Below are positions 36,276-45,245 of a stretch of DNA of 64,000 bases, one piece after another (position 1 is the first letter of the stretch; each line of letters starts with the position of its first letter). A model generated the notes under the pieces. That model saw only the letters and a list, made by a program, of their open reading frames with translations, was not told the origin of the DNA and ran no database searches. The translations under genes were made by a program, and so were the position numbers. Origin of the DNA: an uncultured Pelagibacteraceae bacterium (GTDB taxonomy: Bacteria > Pseudomonadota > Alphaproteobacteria > Pelagibacterales > Pelagibacteraceae); contig CABXRS010000001.1 in NCBI GenBank assembly GCA_902514665.1, positions 1 to 64,000 of the forward strand, written 5' to 3'.

Positions 36276-37336
36276 TTTGTTTTAATTGGAAATTGAATTC
36301 CAAACCATCTCCACTTACCATCATCATTAAGAGAACAATTAACTCTGCCTCTTCTTGGTTTAAATGGTGCTCTAAATTTAATTGATAGTAATGTACCTGA
36401 AAGAATGGTGCTTGACTTCGCCCATCTGTTGCCTTCATTTGAATAACAATTAATATTATTTAAATTATTTTGTTCTTCAAAAAATTCAACCATGAACTTG
36501 GGAGGATTTGTAGATTTTGTTAACTGTTTTTCTAAAGGTAATAATTTTTTATATTCCAATGGAAAATAGTTTATGATCGATCTAAATCTTTTTAATTCAC
36601 CATATTTTTCATTAATTGGAAATCTTGGCAATTCAAATTTGTCCTTGTTTATATCAATGACCCCGGAGTGTTGACCAAAAGCAAATTCAAAATTTTTAGA
36701 AATATAATTTCTCATAAATTTAGAATATTCACCAAATGGGTAGGAGAATAAATTTGGAATATAGCCAAGTTCTTCTAAAAAAATATTACTTGCTTTTTCA
36801 ATATCCAATATAAATTTGTCAGCTGTTTCATCAATAAGGTAATCGTGACTATGTGAGTGATGTCCAATTAAAGCAAAGGATTCTTTTGCAATTTCTCTAA
36901 TTTGATCCCAATTCATATAACCATTTTTACCAACAGGTTCAGTTGAAACAAATAAAATAAAAGGAATTTTATTTTTTTTGAGGTATGGCCATGCTTCAAA
37001 ATAAAATGACTCAAATGCATCATCAATAGTAATTAGTATCTCTTTTTTTAATTTTACAGTATTAAATTGTTCCTTAAATTTATTAGGATTATTAAAGTTA
37101 AAATCTGAATTTTGAATTATCTGAATGTGTTCTTTGAAAATATCCATTTGTATATTTGTTGATGGATATTTATTTTCATTAAAACGATGATACATAATTG
37201 ATAGAATACCTTCATCTTTAGAATAGTATTTGATATTATTTTCATCTGCTTTAGAAACTATATTAGAAAATAGAATAACAATGAAAAAACTAGTAATTGA
37301 TGCTGCGAGTGAAAATATATTTTTAATGATCATCAC
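36272..37336 (-). CDS. Polysaccharide deacetylase (NodB domain)
   Basis: 354 aa with an N-terminal signal segment (about 5-27, then SKADE). The NodB core has LSIMYHRF near residue 46, the metal-binding aspartates in LITIDDAFESF near 100-110, and the metal histidines in LIGHHSHSHDYL near 157-168. YPFGEYS near 198 is also typical. Probably removes acetyl groups from a cell-envelope glycan; the substrate is unknown. Its first 19 codons overlap the start of divergent tsaB, so each gene's promoter must lie in the other's coding region. Confidence 0.83.
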   Translation of the reverse strand: MMIIKNIFSLAASITSFFIVILFSNIVSKADENNIKYYSKDEGILSIMYHRFNENKYPSTNIQMDIFKEHIQIIQNSDFNFNNPNKFKEQFNTVKLKKEILITIDDAFESFYFEAWPYLKKNKIPFILFVSTEPVGKNGYMNWDQIREIAKESFALIGHHSHSHDYLIDETADKFILDIEKASNIFLEELGYIPNLFSYPFGEYSKFMRNYISKNFEFAFGQHSGVIDINKDKFELPRFPINEKYGELKRFRSIINYFPLEYKKLLPLEKQLTKSTNPPKFMVEFFEEQNNLNNINCYSNEGNRWAKSSTILSGTLLSIKFRAPFKPRRGRVNCSLNDDGKWRWFGIQFPIKTN

Positions 37337-37667
37337 TAAAGATGATATTTACAATATTACTAGAGATAATACTAAAATTAATTATGAGAAACTAACTATA
37401 TTTGTTAAAAATTTGTTAAATTCACATAGTTTGAAAATAAACGATATTAACAGAATATATGTAAACCGCGGCCCAGGTAGCTTTGCTGGCATAAGAAACT
37501 CTTTATCATTAGTAAAGGCATTATATGTTTCAAGAAAAATCGATTATTATTGTTATAGTTTTGATGATTTTAAAGACCAAAAAGATATAAAATATAAAGA
37601 TATACCTAATTTATGTGACAAATTTAAAATTAAAAAAAATTTGATTAATCCTATTTATTTGAGTTAA
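37281..37667 (+). CDS. tsaB: Truncated TsaB (t6A biosynthesis)
   Basis: TsaB scaffolds TsaD and TsaE for N6-threonylcarbamoyladenosine in tRNA. From ATG at 37281 it is 128 aa, starting MKKLVIDAASENIF; the longer reading from 37230 adds unrelated residues. The family motif YVNRGPGSFAGIRNSLSLVKAL lies near residues 67-88. Typical TsaB is about 220 aa, so the second half-domain is missing; only the N-terminal actin-like lobe, which contacts TsaD, remains. The usual neighbour rimI is absent and fur follows 9 bases later. I see no frameshifted remainder. Confidence 0.82.
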   Translation: MKKLVIDAASENIFLMIITKDDIYNITRDNTKINYEKLTIFVKNLLNSHSLKINDINRIYVNRGPGSFAGIRNSLSLVKALYVSRKIDYYCYSFDDFKDQKDIKYKDIPNLCDKFKIKKNLINPIYLS

Positions 37668-37676
37668 AATTAAATT

Positions 37677-38087
37677 ATGTCAGAAACAATTGAGCAAAAA
37701 TGTTTATCTAAAGGAGTTAAATTAACTGATCAAAGAAGAATTATTGCTCAAGTTATGTCTCAGTCGTCCGATCATCCAGATGTCGATGAATTATATATTC
37801 GAGTTTCAAAAATTGATCCAAAAATTAGTATTGCGACGGTTTATAGAACTGTAAAATTATTTGAAGAGTCTGGAATTTTAACAAAACATGAGTTTAAAGG
37901 TGGAAAAGCCAGGTATGAAGAATTGAATGAAGGGCATCATGATCATCTAATTGACGTAAAATCTGGAGAGATTATTGAGTTTGTAGATGAAGAAATTGAG
38001 GAACTTCAAAAAAAAGTTGCAGAAAAATATGGTTACACTTTAGTAGATCATAAACTAGAACTTTATGGTGTTAAGAAGAAATCCTAA
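37677..38087 (+). CDS. fur: Fur/Mur-family metal regulator
   Basis: 136-aa Fur-family repressor. Winged helix with LTDQRRIIAQVMS near residues 16-28 and recognition helix ISIATVYRTVKLFEESG near 50-66; dimer domain with EGHHDHLIDVKSGEIIEF near 88-105. The CxxC zinc pair found in E. coli Fur at this point is replaced (DVKSGE), as in alphaproteobacterial Mur proteins, which respond to manganese as well as iron. It lies between tsaB and miaB, the conserved alphaproteobacterial place. A second Fur-family protein, Irr, is at 52.9 kb. Confidence 0.9.
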   Translation: MSETIEQKCLSKGVKLTDQRRIIAQVMSQSSDHPDVDELYIRVSKIDPKISIATVYRTVKLFEESGILTKHEFKGGKARYEELNEGHHDHLIDVKSGEIIEFVDEEIEELQKKVAEKYGYTLVDHKLELYGVKKKS

Positions 38088-38092
38088 TTAAA

Positions 38093-39421
38093 ATGACACA
38101 AAAAATATTTATTAAAACATTTGGATGTCAAATGAATGAGTATGACTCAAATAGAATATATGACACAGTTAAAAAAATAGGTTTTGAAAAAACTGATACA
38201 TATGAAAATGCAAATTGCTATCTATTAAATACTTGTCATATAAGGGATAAAGCTAAGGAAAAAGTTTACCATGAAATAGGAAGAGTTAAGAAAACTTTTA
38301 GATCAAAACAAAAGCCGTTAGTAATTATTGCAGGTTGTGTTGCACAAGCTGAAAATCAAGAAATGTTAAGACGCGAACCTTATATTGATTTAGTAGTTGG
38401 ACCTCAGTCTTATCACAAAATTAATGATGCAATATTAAATCATCTTCAAAAAAAGAAAAAAATAGAAGAAACTGAGTTTGATGCCATAACAAAATTTGAA
38501 TATTTCAGTAAAATTAAAAATAATGCCGGAAATGTATCATCTTTTTTAACTATTCAAGAGGGTTGTGACAAATTCTGTCACTTTTGTGTAGTGCCGTATA
38601 CAAGAGGACCTGAATATTCTAGACCTTTTCAGGAAATTATTGATGAGGCTAAATATTTATCTGAAAAAGGGTCTAAGGAGATAATATTACTTGGTCAAAA
38701 TGTTAATGCCTATAGCGAAGGTAAAAATAGATTGTCAAATCTAATTATGGAAATAGAAAAAATAAAAGATATTAAAAGGATTAGATATACCACGTCTCAC
38801 CCAAAAGATATGACAGAAGATTTGATAGATGTTTACAAAAGCTCTCAAAAATTAATGCCACTTGTTCACCTTCCCGTACAAAGTGGCTCTGATAAAATTT
38901 TAAAATTAATGAATAGAAAACATACTATTAAAGATTATTTTTATATATTTGAAAAATTAAAAAAGATTAATAGCAACATAGAATTTTCAAGTGATTTTAT
39001 TATTAGTTATCCAGGAGAATTAGAGGAAGATTTTAATAATACATTAAGTTTGATTGAAAAAATTAATTTTATTAACTCCTACTCTTTTATTTTCAGCCCA
39101 AGACCTGGAACTGTTGCTGCTGATTTAGATTTAATTGAAAAAAATATTTCTGTGGAAAGATTAGAGAAAGTTCAAAATAAGTTGTATGAAAATCAAATAA
39201 ATAGAAATAGATTATTTAAAAATCAAATAATCGATGTCCTAGTTGAAAATTTGACTGATGATAAAACACATACTTTTGGAAAATCTGAGCATATGACATC
39301 AGTAATATTTAATGGTAATAAAGAACATATTGGAAAAATTGTTCCAGTGAAAATTAAAGAATTTAATAGAACAACATTATTTGGTGAACTTGTAAAAGAT
39401 TTGAGTAAAAAGGTAGCATAA
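38093..39421 (+). CDS. miaB: tRNA-2-methylthio-N6-dimethylallyladenosine synthase
   Basis: Radical-SAM enzyme adding the methylthio group to i6A37 of tRNAs. The 442-aa protein has an N-terminal UPF0004 domain with FGCQMNEYDS near residues 10-19 and cysteines in NTCHIRDKA and AGCVAQAE. The radical-SAM CxxxCxxC motif EGCDKFCHFCVVPYTRGPE lies near 153-171, and a C-terminal TRAM domain completes it. Length is normal. phoH follows 3 bases after. Confidence 0.96.
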   Translation: MTQKIFIKTFGCQMNEYDSNRIYDTVKKIGFEKTDTYENANCYLLNTCHIRDKAKEKVYHEIGRVKKTFRSKQKPLVIIAGCVAQAENQEMLRREPYIDLVVGPQSYHKINDAILNHLQKKKKIEETEFDAITKFEYFSKIKNNAGNVSSFLTIQEGCDKFCHFCVVPYTRGPEYSRPFQEIIDEAKYLSEKGSKEIILLGQNVNAYSEGKNRLSNLIMEIEKIKDIKRIRYTTSHPKDMTEDLIDVYKSSQKLMPLVHLPVQSGSDKILKLMNRKHTIKDYFYIFEKLKKINSNIEFSSDFIISYPGELEEDFNNTLSLIEKINFINSYSFIFSPRPGTVAADLDLIEKNISVERLEKVQNKLYENQINRNRLFKNQIIDVLVENLTDDKTHTFGKSEHMTSVIFNGNKEHIGKIVPVKIKEFNRTTLFGELVKDLSKKVA

Positions 39422-39424
39422 CAT

Positions 39425-40420
39425 TTGAGCGGAATAACAGACAAAAATATTGATCCATCTTTAAAATTTGTTTACTCAGACAATAATTCTTTAAGTGTTA
39501 TATTTCATGATAATGATTTATTGATAGGTGTTGTAGGTGAATTTAATAAAAATTTGCAAGAATTAGAGAGAATCACAAAATGTAGTTTGTATTCAAGGGG
39601 AAACTCAATATTAATTAAATCAAACCCAAAAAAGAATGAAATTTTAAAAAATGCAATTCAGTTTTTATCTAATCAGTTTATTATCAATGGAACCATCGAG
39701 AATAAAGATATAGTTTCTTCAGTGGATAAATTTATGATTAATGAAAAAGTAAAAAATAACAACATTACCGACATAATTAAAACTCCAAAAAAATCTATAA
39801 TCCCAAGATCCGAAAAACAAAAAGATTATGTCAGAGCGCTTAGACAAAGCGATATTGTAATTTCTGCAGGGCCAGCAGGAACAGGAAAAACCTTTTTAGC
39901 TGTGGCTGTGGGGTTAACCATGTTGTTAGAGAAAAAAATTGAGAGAATTATTTTGTCAAGACCAGCAGTTGAGGCAGGTGAACGTTTAGGATTTTTGCCT
40001 GGAGATATGAAGGAAAAAGTTGATCCATATTTGAGACCTTTATATGACTCTCTTTATGATCTTTTTGATTTTGAAAAAATTCAAAGAATGATTGAAATTG
40101 GAGATATAGAAATTGCTCCCTTAGCTTTTATGAGAGGACGAACACTTAAAAATTCTTTTGCTATTTTAGATGAAGCCCAGAATGCTACTGATACTCAAAT
40201 CAAAATGTTTTTAACACGTATAGGAGAAAATTCAAAGATAGTTGTTAATGGTGATCCTACACAAATAGATTTACCAAACAAGAGCATGTCCGGATTAGTG
40301 CGCTCAAAAAAATTATTAGGACACTTGAATGAAATATCTGTAGTTGATTTTGATCATTCTGATGTTGTGAGACACCCTCTTGTCTCTAAAATTGTAAAAG
40401 CTTATTCAAAGAATGATTAA
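39425..40420 (+). CDS. phoH: PhoH-like ATPase
   Basis: A 331-aa PhoH family ATPase, associated with RNA metabolism near ybeY. The start is TTG at 39425 (MSGITDKNIDP), the only candidate near the miaB stop. It has an N-terminal KH-like region (about 1-115), Walker A SAGPAGTGKTFLA near 140-152, LSRPAVEAGERLGFLPGD near 177-194 and Walker B SFAILDEAQNAT near 242-253. It overlaps ybeY by 8 bases, consistent with the conserved phoH-ybeY coupling. Confidence 0.94.
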   Translation: MSGITDKNIDPSLKFVYSDNNSLSVIFHDNDLLIGVVGEFNKNLQELERITKCSLYSRGNSILIKSNPKKNEILKNAIQFLSNQFIINGTIENKDIVSSVDKFMINEKVKNNNITDIIKTPKKSIIPRSEKQKDYVRALRQSDIVISAGPAGTGKTFLAVAVGLTMLLEKKIERIILSRPAVEAGERLGFLPGDMKEKVDPYLRPLYDSLYDLFDFEKIQRMIEIGDIEIAPLAFMRGRTLKNSFAILDEAQNATDTQIKMFLTRIGENSKIVVNGDPTQIDLPNKSMSGLVRSKKLLGHLNEISVVDFDHSDVVRHPLVSKIVKAYSKND

Positions 40421-40883
40421 CATAAATGTCTTCTCAGAAGAGAAGGCTTGGTCAAAAAGGCTGAGAAATAAAGATCTTTTTTTTCAAAAAATATGTAATG
40501 CTTTTCCAAAAAAGTATAGGTTTATAAACAAAAAAGTGAGCTTAACCTTATTACTTTCAAATAATAAAAATATTCAAAAATTGAATAAAGTTTTTAGAAA
40601 AAAAAATAAGCCAACAGATATTTTATCTTTTCCATTTAATAAAAAAGTTAGAGTTTCAAAACAATCCTACTTGGGAGATATAATAATTAGTTACAATTTT
40701 ATGAATAAACCTCAATCATTAAACACTAAGCTATTTAGAGAAAAAGTAACAAAAATATTTATTCATGGTTTTCTTCATCTTTTAGATTTTGATCATAAAA
40801 AAAATAAAGATTATATAAAAATGTTAAAAGAAGAGACACAGATATATAAGTCTGTAATTTCTAAAACAAAAAAAATTGACTAA
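40413..40883 (+). CDS. ybeY: Endoribonuclease YbeY
   Basis: Zinc-dependent RNase for 16S rRNA 3' maturation and ribosome quality control. The 156-aa protein has RKKNKPTDILSFPF near residues 62-75 and the metal motif FIHGFLHLLDFDHKK near 114-128 with three histidines spaced as HxxxHxxxxxH. It overlaps phoH by 8 bases and lnt by 8 bases. The transporter-associated gene (corC/tlyC type) that often follows in alphaproteobacteria is missing. Confidence 0.94.
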   Translation: MININVFSEEKAWSKRLRNKDLFFQKICNAFPKKYRFINKKVSLTLLLSNNKNIQKLNKVFRKKNKPTDILSFPFNKKVRVSKQSYLGDIIISYNFMNKPQSLNTKLFREKVTKIFIHGFLHLLDFDHKKNKDYIKMLKEETQIYKSVISKTKKID

Positions 40884-42420
40884 AAAATTATATATTGAAT
40901 TTATATTCTTAATATTTTTAGGTGCAGCAACATCTCTAAGTTTGCCGCCCCTTAACTATTTAATTATTAACTTTATTACACTAAGTTTGCTATTTATATT
41001 TTTAATAAAGAGGTCAGAAAAAACTAAAAATAAAAAATTATTTTTTTTATATGGCTGGCTTTTTGGTTTTGGTTATTTCTTTACGAATATATATTGGATA
41101 TCAATATCATTGACTTTCGATGAAAGTTTTAAGTTTTTGATTCCTATAACATTATTTTTTATACCGGCTTTTTTAGCTCTATTTTATGGTCTGGTTTCTT
41201 TTGTATTTTTTACTTTAAAACCTAAAAAAATAGTTGCATCTTTTTTTCTTTTTTCTCTAATCTTAGGTCTTTTGGAGTATATAAGAGGCTTTATTCTGAC
41301 AGGATTTCCATGGAATTTAATCGCTTATAGCTTCTCAAATCATTTAGAAATTTTAAATATTACATCTGTTATTGGAACTTATAGTTTCAATTTAATTTGT
41401 ATTTCATTATTTATAAGTCCAGCTGTATTCATTCTAAGAGACAAAATAACTGACATATGGGTGTCTATATTTTTTCTTTTAATTATAATTATTTTTTATA
41501 TTTATGGATCTCACTCTAAAAAGTATTTCAATGAAACTAAAATAAACTCCTTGGATTATAAAGTAAGGGTTATAGGCTCAAATATTAAATTGGACAGATT
41601 TTATTATAATATCGATCCAATAAAAATTATTGAAGATTTAATTGAAATTAGTAAACCTAATAAAAATGAAAAAATAATTTTTGTTTGGCCAGAGGGTATT
41701 CTACCAGGAATTTCTCAAGAAAAATTAGTAGATTACAAATGGTTATTTGAAAAAAAATTTAATGAAAATCATTTATTAGTTATTGGTATTAATAGTAATT
41801 CTGTTGAAAAAGGTGTTGTTAAATACTACAATTCTCTCTCGGTATATGATTACAACTTAAACTTGTTAAATTCATATAATAAAATTAATTTAGTACCATT
41901 TGGTGAATTTTTACCTTTAGAAAATATTTTTAAAAAAATTGGTTTAAGGTCATTAACTAATAATTATCAATCTTATTCAAAAGGACTGGAGAGGAATATA
42001 ATTAAAATAGAAGAAATTAATTTCTCTTTAAAATTTTTACCACTTATTTGTTATGAAATAATTTACTCAGGAAGAATATTTAAAAACTCAAATTTTGATT
42101 TTATAGTAAATATTTCAGAAGATGGGTGGTTTGGAAAATCAATTGGACCAAAACAGCACTTTGTTCACAGTATATTTAGAGCTATTGAAAATGGAAAATA
42201 CGTTTTGCGTTCTTCTAATAATGGAATATCAGCAATAATAAATCCACTTGGTCTTATCGAACAAGAAGTTGGATTAACAGAAACAGGTTATATTGACTTT
42301 AACCAATTTAAAAAAATTCAACCAACAGTTTTTTCTAGATATGGAAATAAAATTTTTGGATTAATAATTTTGTTGTATATTTTTTTATTTTTTTCATTTA
42401 ATAGAATTAACAATGAGTAA
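40876..42420 (+). CDS. lnt: Apolipoprotein N-acyltransferase
   Basis: Adds the third acyl chain to lipoproteins in the inner membrane. Start TTG at 40876 overlaps ybeY. The 514-aa protein has about six N-terminal membrane segments (1-210) and a periplasmic nitrilase domain with the catalytic triad: Glu in VWPEGI near 270, Lys in [12 protein letters not shown] near 332-343, and Cys in LICYEIIY near 387-394, plus a final membrane helix. It supports the several lipoproteins in this window. It overlaps metK by 8 bases. Confidence 0.94.
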   Translation: MTKKLYIEFIFLIFLGAATSLSLPPLNYLIINFITLSLLFIFLIKRSEKTKNKKLFFLYGWLFGFGYFFTNIYWISISLTFDESFKFLIPITLFFIPAFLALFYGLVSFVFFTLKPKKIVASFFLFSLILGLLEYIRGFILTGFPWNLIAYSFSNHLEILNITSVIGTYSFNLICISLFISPAVFILRDKITDIWVSIFFLLIIIIFYIYGSHSKKYFNETKINSLDYKVRVIGSNIKLDRFYYNIDPIKIIEDLIEISKPNKNEKIIFVWPEGILPGISQEKLVDYKWLFEKKFNENHLLVIGINSNSVEKGVVKYYNSLSVYDYNLNLLNSYNKINLVPFGEFLPLENIFKKIGLRSLTNNYQSYSKGLERNIIKIEEINFSLKFLPLICYEIIYSGRIFKNSNFDFIVNISEDGWFGKSIGPKQHFVHSIFRAIENGKYVLRSSNNGISAIINPLGLIEQEVGLTETGYIDFNQFKKIQPTVFSRYGNKIFGLIILLYIFLFFSFNRINNE

Positions 42421-43582
42421 TTTAAAAAATTTTTTTTTCACTAGTGAATCGGTTTCAGAAGGACACCCAGATAAAGTTTCGGATAGAATTTCAGATATGG
42501 TAGTTGATACTTATCTTTCAGGAGATCCATTTTCAAGAGTAGCCTGTGAAACTCTTACAACAACAAACAAAGTTGTCCTAGCTGGTGAAGTAAGAGGACC
42601 AGAAATTAAAAAAAATGACTTAATTGAAAAAGTAAGACACTGCATTAAAGATATTGGGTATGATCAGGATGGCTTCACTTGGAAAGAAGCTACAAAAATA
42701 GAAAGCCATCTTCATTCACAATCAGCTGATATAGCCATGGGTGTAGACTCTTCAGGTAATAAAGATGAAGGAGCCGGAGATCAAGGGATTATGTTTGGCT
42801 ATGCTTGCAACGAAACAGAAGAGTTGATGCCTGCACCTATTCACTACTCACATAAAATTTTAAGACTAATGGCTGAAGACAGAAAGTCTGGTAAACTTAA
42901 AAACATCGAACCAGACTCTAAGAGCCAAGTTACTTTTGAGTATGTTGATGGAAAACCAACAAAAGTTAAATCTGTAGTTATTTCATCACAACATTCAGCA
43001 GATGTAAATCAAGCACAAGTTAGAGATTTACTAAGACCTTACATGATAAACTCTATTCCAAATTTTTTTCTAGATGACTTCAATGAAGATGAGTTTTATG
43101 TAAATCCCACAGGTAATTTTGTAATAGGAGGTCCTGATGGAGATTGCGGCTTAACAGGAAGAAAAATTATAGTTGATACTTATGGAGGTGCCGCACCTCA
43201 TGGTGGTGGGGCATTTTCAGGAAAAGATCCAACTAAAGTTGATAGGTCAGCAGCTTATGCTGCTAGGTATATTGCAAAAAATATAGTAGCTTCTAAAATT
43301 TCTCACAAATGTTTAATCCAATTAGCTTATGCAATAGGTGTATCAAAACCGTTATCAATTTATGTTGATTTATTTGATAACGATATTGAAAAAAATAAAT
43401 TTGTTGTAAAAAAAATTAACGACAATTTTGATTTAAGTCCAAGAGGAATTAGAGAAATGTTAAATCTAAATAAACCTATTTATGAAAAAACAGCTGCTTA
43501 TGGACATTTTGGAAGAATCCCTGATGAAAATGGCTCTTTTTCTTGGGAAAAAATAGACAAAATAAAAGCTTTTTCGAAATAG
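42413..43582 (+). CDS. metK: S-adenosylmethionine synthetase
   Basis: Makes SAM from methionine and ATP. The 389-aa protein has [17 protein letters not shown] near residues 11-27 with the ATP-binding His, [12 protein letters not shown] near 120-131, and [19 protein letters not shown] near 265-283 with the P-loop-like GGGAFSGKD. Length is normal. Translation is likely coupled to lnt by the 8-base overlap; there is no space for a SAM riboswitch. trmB and rimP, which often follow in alphaproteobacteria, are not present. Confidence 0.97.
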   Translation: MSNLKNFFFTSESVSEGHPDKVSDRISDMVVDTYLSGDPFSRVACETLTTTNKVVLAGEVRGPEIKKNDLIEKVRHCIKDIGYDQDGFTWKEATKIESHLHSQSADIAMGVDSSGNKDEGAGDQGIMFGYACNETEELMPAPIHYSHKILRLMAEDRKSGKLKNIEPDSKSQVTFEYVDGKPTKVKSVVISSQHSADVNQAQVRDLLRPYMINSIPNFFLDDFNEDEFYVNPTGNFVIGGPDGDCGLTGRKIIVDTYGGAAPHGGGAFSGKDPTKVDRSAAYAARYIAKNIVASKISHKCLIQLAYAIGVSKPLSIYVDLFDNDIEKNKFVVKKINDNFDLSPRGIREMLNLNKPIYEKTAAYGHFGRIPDENGSFSWEKIDKIKAFSK

Positions 43583-43588
43583 TTTCTG

Positions 43589-43616
43589 TTGAATTAAAAA
43601 AAAACATTATTATATT
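43589..43616 (+). promoter_or_regulatory. nusA operon promoter
   Basis: TTGAAT at 43589-43594, 16-bp spacer, TATATT at 43611-43616, just after metK. Transcription would start near 43623, upstream of a terminator-like hairpin, and run into nusA at 43682. Confidence 0.5.
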
Positions 43617-43640
43617 GCCTTTACATTATTGAGGTTACAA

Positions 43641-43666
43641 AAATGGGCTTAAGCCCATTTTTTTTT
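43641..43666 (+). terminator. Terminator/attenuator in nusA leader
   Basis: Perfect 20-bp palindrome AAATGGGCTTAAGCCCATTT (43641-43660) running into a T-tract to 43666. It lies between metK and nusA and downstream of the likely nusA promoter, so it may both end the lnt-metK unit and attenuate nusA. NusA itself enhances pausing at such hairpins. Confidence 0.8.
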
Positions 43667-43681
43667 AGGGCAAATAAATTT

Positions 43682-45235
43682 ATGTTAAATAAAAGATCTG
43701 ATAAACTAGAATTATTAAGAATTGCGGAAGCTGTAGCCTTAGAAAAATCTATTGATAAAGAACTAATAATTAGCTCAATGGAAACAGGTATTGCTAAAGC
43801 AGCCAAATCTAAATTTGGTCAGGAAAATGAAATTAAAGTTTCAATTAACAGAGACAGTGGAGATATAGAGCTTTTTAGGAAATTAACAATCACTGAAAAC
43901 CCAGAAAATGCAAACACAGAAATAAAATTACAGGATGCAATTAATTTAAGTGAAATCAATAAGGATAAATCTATTGGTGATGAGGTGCTCCAACCTTTAC
44001 CATCTTTTGACTTTGGAAGAATAGCTGCCCAGACCGCAAAACAAGTAATTAGCTTTAACGTTAGAGAAGCTGAAAGAGAGAGACAATTTAACGATTTTAT
44101 AGATAAGAAAGACACAATTTTAAGTGGTATAGTTAAAAGGTTAGAATTTGGAAATGTAATAGCTGATCTAGGAAGAACTGAAGCAATAATTCAAAAAAAT
44201 GAATTAATTCCAAGAGAGAATATTAAGGCTGGAGATCGTATCAAGGCTTACTGTTATGATGTAAGAAGAGAACCAAGAGGGCAACAAATTTTTTTATCAA
44301 GAGCTCATCCCAAATTTATGGAAAAACTCTTTGTCCAAGAAGTACCTGAAATCTATGATGGGTTAATAGAAATTAAATCTTCTTCAAGAGATCCAGGAAG
44401 TAGAGCAAAAATATGTGTCAAAGCTGTAGATACTTCATTAGATCCAGTAGGAGCTTGCGTGGGTATGAGAGGATCAAGAGTGCAGGCAGTTGTGAATGAA
44501 CTACAGGGTGAAAAAATTGATATTGTGAACTGGTCGGAGGATCCGGCAATTTTGGTATCTAATGCCTTATCTCCAGCTGAAGTTCAAAGAGTAAATGTTG
44601 ATACTGAAAGAAAAAAACTTGATGTAATACTTACGGAAGAAAATTTAAGCAAAGCAATTGGAAGAAGAGGTCAAAACGTGAGACTAGCAACTAAGTTATT
44701 AAATTATGAGATTAATATAATGACAGATGCAGAAGACTCTGAGAGAAGACAGTTAGAATTTAAAGAAAAGACAGAAAATTTTGTAAAAAATTTAGAATTA
44801 GATGAGACCCTAGGCCAGTTATTAGTAGCAGAAGGTTTTTCAACAATTGATGATATTAAAGATAGCTCAGCAGAAAATTTAATGAAGATAGAAGGTATAG
44901 AGGAAGATACTGCAAATGCACTTATAGAAAGAGCTCAAGAATTTCATAAAAAAGATCAAGAAGATATATCATTAAGAATTAAAGAATTGGGTCTTGAGGA
45001 CTCTTTAATAAATTTAAAAGGTCTTACCCCAGGAATGTTAGTTACATTAGGAGAACAAAAAATTTTAACTTTAGAAGATTTTGCAGATCTTGCATCTGAT
45101 GAGTTAACTGGAGGTTTTGATGTAGTAAAAGGAGAGAGAGTAAAAATTCAGGGATATTTGGAGGATTTTGCTTTATCAAAAGAAGAGTCAGATGAACTGA
45201 TTATGTCTGCTAGAAACATTGTTTATAAAGATTGA
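43682..45235 (+). CDS. nusA: Transcription factor NusA
   Basis: RNA polymerase pausing, termination and antitermination factor. From ATG at 43682 it is 517 aa (MLNKRSDKLELLRIAEAV); the upstream start at 43643 lies within the terminator hairpin and is unlikely. Domains: N-terminal domain (1-125), S1 (about 130-200), two KH domains with VGACVGMRGSRVQAVVNEL near 259-277 and SKAIGRRGQNVRLA near 325, and two C-terminal acidic repeats. rimP, normally just upstream, and ylxR, normally downstream, are missing. Confidence 0.96.
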   Translation: MLNKRSDKLELLRIAEAVALEKSIDKELIISSMETGIAKAAKSKFGQENEIKVSINRDSGDIELFRKLTITENPENANTEIKLQDAINLSEINKDKSIGDEVLQPLPSFDFGRIAAQTAKQVISFNVREAERERQFNDFIDKKDTILSGIVKRLEFGNVIADLGRTEAIIQKNELIPRENIKAGDRIKAYCYDVRREPRGQQIFLSRAHPKFMEKLFVQEVPEIYDGLIEIKSSSRDPGSRAKICVKAVDTSLDPVGACVGMRGSRVQAVVNELQGEKIDIVNWSEDPAILVSNALSPAEVQRVNVDTERKKLDVILTEENLSKAIGRRGQNVRLATKLLNYEINIMTDAEDSERRQLEFKEKTENFVKNLELDETLGQLLVAEGFSTIDDIKDSSAENLMKIEGIEEDTANALIERAQEFHKKDQEDISLRIKELGLEDSLINLKGLTPGMLVTLGEQKILTLEDFADLASDELTGGFDVVKGERVKIQGYLEDFALSKEESDELIMSARNIVYKD

Positions 45236-45245
45236 GTGATGAGTT

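Noticed and set aside
42413-42440. SAM riboswitch upstream of metK
   Set aside because: metK overlaps lnt by 8 bases and no recognisable riboswitch pattern lies in the end of lnt.
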